Shown here piece by piece: positions 6,295-14,298 of a stretch of 14,298 bases of DNA. Each line of letters starts with the position of its first letter. Positions within the stretch are counted from its first letter, which is position 1. The translations under genes and the position numbers were made by a program. The stretch is from JANWYT01 sp034432435 (GTDB taxonomy: Bacteria > Chloroflexota > Anaerolineae > Aggregatilineales > Phototrophicaceae), in assembly GCA_034432435.1 (NCBI GenBank), contig DAOUBS010000165.1:1-14298 (forward strand). The letters run 5' to 3'. Under the pieces are notes generated by a model that worked only from the letters and a program-made list of their open reading frames with translations, was not told where the DNA came from and searched no databases.

Positions 6295-7438
6295 ATGCAG
6301 AAAAAGGGCGTTCTGGCGTTAGAAGACGGGTCGGTGTTCAGCGGGCTGGGCTTTGGCGTGGAGGGGGTCAAAGCGGGTGAGTTGGTCTTCAACACCTCGA
6401 TGACTGGCTACCAAGAGATTTTGACCGATCCTTCGTACTATGAGCAGATCGTGACGATGACTGTGCCCCACGTGGGCAACACTGGCATCAACCTTGAGGA
6501 TGTCGAGTCGTCGCGGGTGTGGGTGAGCGGCTTCGTGGTGCGGGCGCTCAGCCCGGTCATCAGCAGTTGGCGCAACAAAGGCAGCCTTGACGCCTATCTG
6601 CGCCAACAGGGCGTTATCGGCCTGACGGAGATGCCGACGCGCGCCATCGTGCGCCACATCCGCGAGAAGGGGGTGATGCGCGCGGTGGTCGCGCACGGTG
6701 AGGCTGCCCACGACACGGCAGCGCTCGTCGAGATGGCGCGCACAAGCCTCGACATGAGTGGCGCAAACCTCGTCGACGCGGTCACAACAGCCGAGCCGTA
6801 CAACTGGGTGGAGCCGAGTGACTCCCAATGGTACGGCGCGCATGCGATTGCCGACAGCCGCCCGTTGATCGTCGCATATGACTACGGCATCAAACACAAC
6901 ATCCTGCGCATGATGGCGGATCGCGGCCTACGGGTGACGGTCGTCCCGGCGCAGACGCCGCACCGCGAGGTGCTGGCGATGAACCCGGCGGGGGTGTTCT
7001 TGAGCAACGGGCCGGGCGACCCGGCGGCTGTGACCTACGCGATTGACAACATTCGCGGGCTGTTGGGGCAAGTGCCGATCTTTGGGATTTGTTTGGGGCA
7101 TCAACTGCTTGCGCTGGCTTTAGGGGGCAAGACAGAGAAGATGCGATTTGGGCATCGGGGCGGCAACCAACCAGTGAAAAACCTGCTGACGGGCGTCGTG
7201 GAGATCAGCGCGCACAATCATGGGTTCGCCGTCACGCCTGACAGTGACTTGCAGGGGGGAGAAGTCACCCACATCAACTTGAACGACAACACGATTGAAG
7301 GGCTGCGCCACGTTGGGTTGAAGGCCTTCAGCGTTCAGTATCACCCTGAAGCGTCGCCCGGCCCGCACGACTCGCTTTACTTGTTTGACGAGTTCGTGAA
7401 AGCTGTGGAGCAGAACGCAGCCGAGCAAGGAGCGATGA

Positions 7439-7446
<8 letters not shown>
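6295..7446 (+). CDS. carA: Carbamoyl phosphate synthase small (glutaminase) subunit
   Basis: CarA hydrolyses glutamine and passes ammonia to CarB. From the ATG at 6295 it has 383 residues. An N-terminal CPSase small-chain domain (NTSMTGYQE near 33-41) is followed by a class I glutamine amidotransferase domain. That domain has the nucleophile Cys266 in FGICLGHQ and the His350/Glu352 pair in VQYHPEAS. An ATG two codons upstream (6289) touches the AGGAG at 6284-6288 with no spacing. The 6295 ATG has a 6-nt spacer and is therefore the likelier start. The AGGAG begins inside the argJ stop codon (TAG at 6283-6285), giving tight packing. Its place after argJ ties carbamoyl phosphate supply to arginine control. 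Confidence 0.93.
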
Positions 7447-10638
<3,192 letters not shown>

Positions 10639-10642
<4 letters not shown>

Positions 10643-12381
10643 CTTGTTCCGAGCGTGCCCGGGTGGTAGCGTTCTAACACGCTGCCACCGATGAACTCGC
10701 GCAGCAGAGATGTGTCTGGGATCATGGCCAGCTGCTCCGAGTTGAGCGGCTCGACCCAACTTAAGAACGACAGCAGTCGGTTGGCTTCGATGTGCTGGGG
10801 CGTCCCAAACGTCACCTGCCGCAGCAGCGGCTCGGCAAAGGGGCGCAGAGCCGCCAACTCGTAGGTGAGACCGCTGTCAAACAGCGCATCGGCATTTTCT
10901 TGATAGGGGAAGATGTTGCGCGTTTCCCCGCGGCGCACGCTCTGCCAGCGGCTAATCGTGTCGCTGGCAGAGTAACCGCGGGTGCGCGCGTCGCGCACGA
11001 TGCGCCGCAGCAGGCGAACATCAGACGTGGAAACGCGGTTGTGACGGTCAAGGTTGAGCTGCGTCAGCATCGACACGTAGAGATGGTGAATGCTGCTGTG
11101 GGGTAGGGCAGCGAACAAGCGCGGGTTCAGCCCGTGGATGCCCTCGGTAACGATGATCTGATTGGGCAGCAAGCGCACAGCTGCCCCTGCTTCGCTTTTG
11201 CCAGTGAAGAAGTTGAACTTAGGCAGTTGAACTTCTTCACCCGCCATCAGGCGATGCATCACGTCGTTGAGCAGGGGCAAGTTGATGGCCTCAAGCGCTT
11301 CGAAATCGTAATCCCCGTTGGCGTCGCGTGGAGTGTGCTCACGGTCGACGAAGAAGTTGTCCAGTTCAATCGTCAACGGCTGAATCCCTAACGCCATCAG
11401 CTGAATGGCGAGCCGTTTGCTGAACGTCGTCTTGCCTGAGGAGGAGGGGCCAGCGATCGTGATCAGCTTGACGCCGTGGTGGATGCGCCGCGCGATGTCT
11501 TGGGCAATGTTGCTGATGTGCTGTTCTTGCAGCGCTTCAGCGATGAGGATGACCTCCTGAATGCCGTGCGTGCGGGTGATCTGGTTCAAGCGGCCTATAT
11601 CCGCTACCCCGAGGCGGTCAAGAGCTTCATTGGCTTCCTTGAACACAACGTCCATCTTGCTTTGCCCAGTCAGCAGCGTGAGCATGTCCGTGGTATCCTG
11701 CTGGGGATATTGCAGGATGAAGCCGCTTTCGGTCGGCAGCAGTCGGAAATGCTGTAAAGAACCAGTCGAGGGGAGCATGTACCCGTAGTAGTAGTCACGG
11801 TAGCCGCGCAGATCGTACAGGGCGAGTGTATCACGATCACGCGATTCAAGCAGCCGCAGCTTGTCGTGATCGCCGCGTTGTTCGAAGATTTGCAGAGCCT
11901 CTTGTACAGGTACAACACTGCGTATGATTGGATCGTTGGCGGTGACGATAGCCCGCATGTGTTGTTCAATGCGCGTGAGCATCGCTTCATCAGGAGGTGG
12001 ACAGCCGAGAAACTTACAGAAGTAGCCCCCATCGGGAATAGCGTAGCTCACATCGACAATTAAATCAGGGTGTAACTCATACACGGCGACGACCAGCAGC
12101 AGCACCAGCGAGCGGCGGTAAATGCGCGCGCCGTCTGGATCGACAACGGTGATGGGCGATGCGGAGATGTCGCGCGTTGGCACATAGCTCAGCTCGCGCA
12201 GCCTGCCATCCACAACTGCGGCAGCGATAGGGGGCTGCGCGGGCAGCCAGTTATTGGCAACCGCCGCTTGAAACAAGGTATGCAGCGTTGTGCCGTGGGG
12301 CGCGGCAATTACGCGGCTGTCAGGCAGTGTTACCTGAATATCAGCACGAGGGGTGCTCAACACTATGATGTTTGAAGTCAT
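10639..12381 (-). CDS. Nucleoside (uridine) kinase-family protein with N-terminal TGS and ThrRS-like domains
   Basis: This 580-residue protein has three parts. Residues about 1-82 look like a TGS domain (LPDSRVIAAPHGTTLHTL). Residues about 88-225 resemble the second additional domain of threonyl-tRNA synthetase (RRSLVLLLVVAVYELHPDL, then IPDGGYFCKF), but without its HxxxH metal motif. Residues about 300-560 form a PRK/uridine-kinase P-loop domain, with Walker A GPSSSGKTT (311-319), LDNFF (340-344), DFEALEAINL (359-368) and EGIHGLNP (413-420). Similar long fusions are annotated as nucleoside kinases in Chloroflexi, Clostridia and Thermotogae; the substrate is usually unproven. The stop overlaps the carB stop in the opposite direction. 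The start is the ATG at 12381; no strong Shine-Dalgarno sequence was seen. Uridine or another nucleoside is the likely phosphate acceptor, but this is family inference. Confidence 0.85.
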
Positions 12382-12440
12382 AATATTCTGGATTCACTTT
12401 CGTTATCAATGTCATTGTTGAGATGAAACTGCAAGATCTA

Positions 12441-12449
12441 TGCTATACT
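12441..12449 (+). promoter_or_regulatory. Extended -10 promoter element for the FHA gene
   Basis: TGC-TATACT (12441-12449) is an extended -10 with 5 of 6 matches in the hexamer. The nearest -35-like hexamer, TTGAGA at 12418-12423, is 20 nt away. That spacing is too long for a normal pair, so activity would depend mainly on the extended -10. It lies 41 nt before the FHA ATG. Confidence 0.45.
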
Positions 12450-12469
12450 GCAATTATACGGTCGTTCAA
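12442..12469 (-). promoter_or_regulatory. Possible promoter of the kinase-family gene
   Basis: On the minus strand, TTGAAC (12469-12464) and TATAGC (12447-12442) are 16 nt apart and each match consensus in 4 of 6 positions. A perfect TATAAT at 12458-12453 is an alternative -10, but it lacks a good -35. The -10 elements of the two divergent genes would overlap. This is a weak prediction. Confidence 0.3.
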
Positions 12470-12490
12470 TTTTGGTAAGTGTGTTCAGAC

Positions 12491-13192
12491 ATGGCACAAG
12501 AAGCGCAGGACGAGAACACTTTAGAACCATCTGATCAAGGTTCTGGCTCTGAATCTACCAAAGCTACCGGCAGCTTGTCTACCGACGAGATGAAACCGGT
12601 GCACAAATCAGGCGTTATTCGGCCACTGCGCTCTTTATCAAGCGAGACAAAGACGGGATTGCCGAATTCAGTTGACACAGAACCGGCGGTGAAATTTGAC
12701 TTGCCACGCGCCGAGTCCGTCCCACACCGCTCTGATGCATTGCCAGACCGCCCGCTAGCTAAACCTGACCCAACCCGTGATACGGCTGTTTTATCCGATA
12801 ACAACCCTATTCTACGGCGGATGATGAACCGCACCAGTCAAGGCGGTACATCGCGCATCGGCGAAGGACGTGAAGTGCTGCTTGTCATACGTGGGATGGT
12901 GGAACGCGTGATGATGATCGAGGGCAAGAGCTACAAGCTGGGCCGTTTTGAACTCAGCTCGCGCAAGGAGGAAGAGATCGACTTATCGCCGTATGGAGCG
13001 TTGGATCGCGGGGTGTCGCGCGTTCACGCTCAGCTGACCTTGCACAACGATCAGATTTACATCACCGATTTGACCAGCACCAACGGCACATATCTCGGCG
13101 GGCAGCGCTTGAAACCGAATGAGGCAACGCTGCTGCGCAAGGGGGATGAATTGCTGATTGGCCGCCTGCCCGTACAAGTTTTGTTTCGTTAG
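12491..13192 (+). CDS. FHA-domain protein with a disordered N-terminal half
   Basis: The protein has 233 residues from the ATG at 12491. A GTG at 12479 would add four residues, but no ribosome binding site supports it. GGTAAG at 12474-12479 is a weak, rather distant site for the ATG. Residues 1-125 are rich in Ser, Thr, Glu, Asp and Pro and look unstructured. Residues about 130-233 form an FHA domain: LGRFELSS (150-157), the phosphothreonine-binding set Ser176-Arg177-His179 in GVSRVHAQL, and Asn198 in TSTNGTYLGG. FHA domains bind phosphothreonine peptides, so the protein is probably an adaptor for a Ser/Thr kinase that is not in this window. No membrane segment or catalytic domain is visible. 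Thr residues in the N-terminal half could themselves be phosphorylated. The partner and pathway are unknown. Confidence 0.88.
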   Translation: MAQEAQDENTLEPSDQGSGSESTKATGSLSTDEMKPVHKSGVIRPLRSLSSETKTGLPNSVDTEPAVKFDLPRAESVPHRSDALPDRPLAKPDPTRDTAVLSDNNPILRRMMNRTSQGGTSRIGEGREVLLVIRGMVERVMMIEGKSYKLGRFELSSRKEEEIDLSPYGALDRGVSRVHAQLTLHNDQIYITDLTSTNGTYLGGQRLKPNEATLLRKGDELLIGRLPVQVLFR

Positions 13193-13223
13193 CTGCTGCC
13201 TACATCTTCTGCTGCTTTCGCGC

Positions 13224-13229
13224 TACAAT
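13224..13229 (+). promoter_or_regulatory. Possible -10 element upstream of hpt
   Basis: TACAAT matches the -10 consensus in 5 of 6 positions, 30 nt before the hpt start, in the 67-nt gap after the FHA gene. No clear -35 or TG extension accompanies it, so the gene could equally be read through from the FHA promoter. No terminator was seen in the gap. Confidence 0.3.
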
Positions 13230-13259
13230 CCCTGACGTTATCTGGGGTTAGGTGGCTTT

Positions 13260-13817
13260 ATGTTGTCTTATGAGAAGTATCTGAAGGAAGTCTTGATCGA
13301 CGCGCAGACGCTGCAACTGCGCGTGGCAGAATTGGGCGAGCAGCTTTCGCGCGATTATGCAAACAGCCCTGATCTTGTGTTGATCTGCATCTTGAAAGGG
13401 GGCGTGATGTTCTTAACGGATCTGACGCGCCATATGACCGTGCCGCACGAGATCGACTTCATGGCCGCGAGCAGCTATGGGCGCGGCGGACGTACCTCGA
13501 CTGGCAGCGTGCGCATTGAGATGGACACCCGCGCTCAAATCAGCGGGCGTGATGTGGTGGTCGTGGAGGACATCATCGACAGCGGCCACACGCTGCACTT
13601 TGTCTTACAGACCCTGCAAGCGCGCAGCCCCCGATCGCTGCGGTTGTGCACGCTGTTGGATAAGGCATCGCGGCGGGAAGTTGATCTGCAAAGCGATTAC
13701 GTCGGGTTCACCATCGAGAACAAGTTTGTGTTTGGGTATGGATTAGACCTTGATGAGAAATACCGCAATTTGCCCTTCATCGGCGTGGTAGATGAGGCGG
13801 CGCTCAACGATGGTTGA
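13260..13817 (+). CDS. hpt: Hypoxanthine phosphoribosyltransferase
   Basis: This enzyme salvages hypoxanthine (and often guanine) by joining it to PRPP to give IMP (GMP). It has 185 residues, the normal bacterial size. Visible are the ILKGG pyrophosphate loop (44-48), the flexible-loop region SSYGRGGRTSTG (71-82), the PRPP-binding motif VVVEDIIDSGHTL (100-112) with the acidic pair Glu103-Asp104 and catalytic Asp107, the base-contacting Lys135, and FVFGYGLDLDEKYRNLP (156-172). The start is preceded by AGGTGG at 13250-13255, 4 nt away. The last 8 nt overlap the start of the next gene. In many bacteria hpt lies next to tilS or ftsH; here the neighbour is a tRNA-nucleotidyltransferase-family gene instead. 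Confidence 0.94.
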   Translation: MLSYEKYLKEVLIDAQTLQLRVAELGEQLSRDYANSPDLVLICILKGGVMFLTDLTRHMTVPHEIDFMAASSYGRGGRTSTGSVRIEMDTRAQISGRDVVVVEDIIDSGHTLHFVLQTLQARSPRSLRLCTLLDKASRREVDLQSDYVGFTIENKFVFGYGLDLDEKYRNLPFIGVVDEAALNDG

Positions 13818-14298
13818 TCTAACCCCGCGCGCGCCATCACAGCGCCCTTTGCTGTGGCCCGATGAAGTATTTGACCTTCAGGAGCGAGTGCTCGATGTGC
13901 GGCTAGAGGAACCGCTCTACCTCGTCGGTGGAGCAGTGCGGGATGCGCTGCTGCACCGACCGATCCCTGATCTAGACTTTGTCACGCCCGCAGACGCGGT
14001 GCGGTTAGCGCGGCGTGTGGCAGATGCGCTCAGGGCAGAAGTGTTCGTGATGGACGCTGAGCGTGGGGTGGCTCGCGTGTTGTATGACAGCGCCAGTGGT
14101 CGTAAGGTGATGGACTTCACGCGATTTCGTGGGGGTGACCTGCTGGCAGATTTACGAGCGCGCGATTTTACAATCAACGCGCTGTGTGTGGACTTTCGCG
14201 GGGATCTGCAACAACTGATAGACCCCCTCAACGGCGAGCGAGACCTGCTCAACAAGCAGGTGCGCTTGTGCTCATCCAATGCGCTGGCGGAGGACCCA
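13810..14298 (+). CDS. CCA-adding enzyme / poly(A) polymerase family nucleotidyltransferase (partial, 5' end)
   Basis: The reading frame starts at the ATG at 13810, inside the hpt stop region (8-nt overlap), and stays open for 163 codons to the window edge. The N-terminal class II nucleotidyltransferase domain is clear: LVGGAVRDALL (38-48), the metal-binding pair Asp54 and Asp56 in PDLDFV, DFTRFRGG (102-109) and RARDFTINAL (116-125). These are the core motifs of bacterial tRNA nucleotidyltransferases and poly(A) polymerases, which add CCA to tRNA or A-tails to RNA. Choosing between CCA-adding, A-adding, CC-adding or PAP activity, and seeing whether an HD domain follows, needs the missing C-terminal part. 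The open frame on the opposite strand over the same bases is a shadow. Confidence 0.88.
   Translation, partial: MVDLTPRAPSQRPLLWPDEVFDLQERVLDVRLEEPLYLVGGAVRDALLHRPIPDLDFVTPADAVRLARRVADALRAEVFVMDAERGVARVLYDSASGRKVMDFTRFRGGDLLADLRARDFTINALCVDFRGDLQQLIDPLNGERDLLNKQVRLCSSNALAEDP

Overview
The window is a densely packed bacterial chromosome segment, GC-rich, with overlapping start and stop codons and AGGAG-type ribosome binding sites. Nothing in it marks a mobile or accessory region. The gene content suggests a Chloroflexota-like (Anaerolineae-like) genome: an argC-argB-argD-argJ-carA-carB operon, a GldA/GldF-type ABC exporter, a long TGS-containing uridine-kinase-family protein and an FHA protein. 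That assignment is inference, because no rRNA or other marker is present.

Layout. (1) Positions 1-1689, minus strand: an ABC exporter operon, made of an ATPase, an ABC-2 permease and the first codons of a third gene that runs off the left edge. (2) Positions 1690-2104: a divergent intergenic region. It holds two palindromes, a good sigma70-type promoter and what looks like a complete ribosome-mediated attenuator. (3) Positions 2105-10642, plus strand: argC, argB, argD, argJ, carA and carB, each junction overlapping or nearly so. (4) Positions 10639-12381, minus strand: a TGS / ThrRS-like / P-loop kinase protein that converges on carB with a 4-nt overlap. (5) Positions 12382-12490: a short divergent promoter region. 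(6) Positions 12491 to the end, plus strand: an FHA-domain protein, hypoxanthine phosphoribosyltransferase, and the 5' part of a CCA-adding/poly(A) polymerase-family gene.

Functional logic. ArgB, ArgC, ArgD and ArgJ convert N-acetylglutamate to ornithine, with ArgJ recycling the acetyl group. CarAB makes the carbamoyl phosphate needed for the next step (ArgF, not in this window). The first gene is preceded by an unannotated 16-codon reading frame (1937-1987) with its own AAGGA site and three consecutive arginine codons. Just after its stop codon lies an 8-bp antiterminator arm (1990-1997) that pairs with 2054-2061. That target is inside the 5' half of an intrinsic terminator (2047-2085) located 20 nt before argC. 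This is the classical layout of amino-acid attenuation, applied here to arginine, and it is the main discovery candidate of the window.
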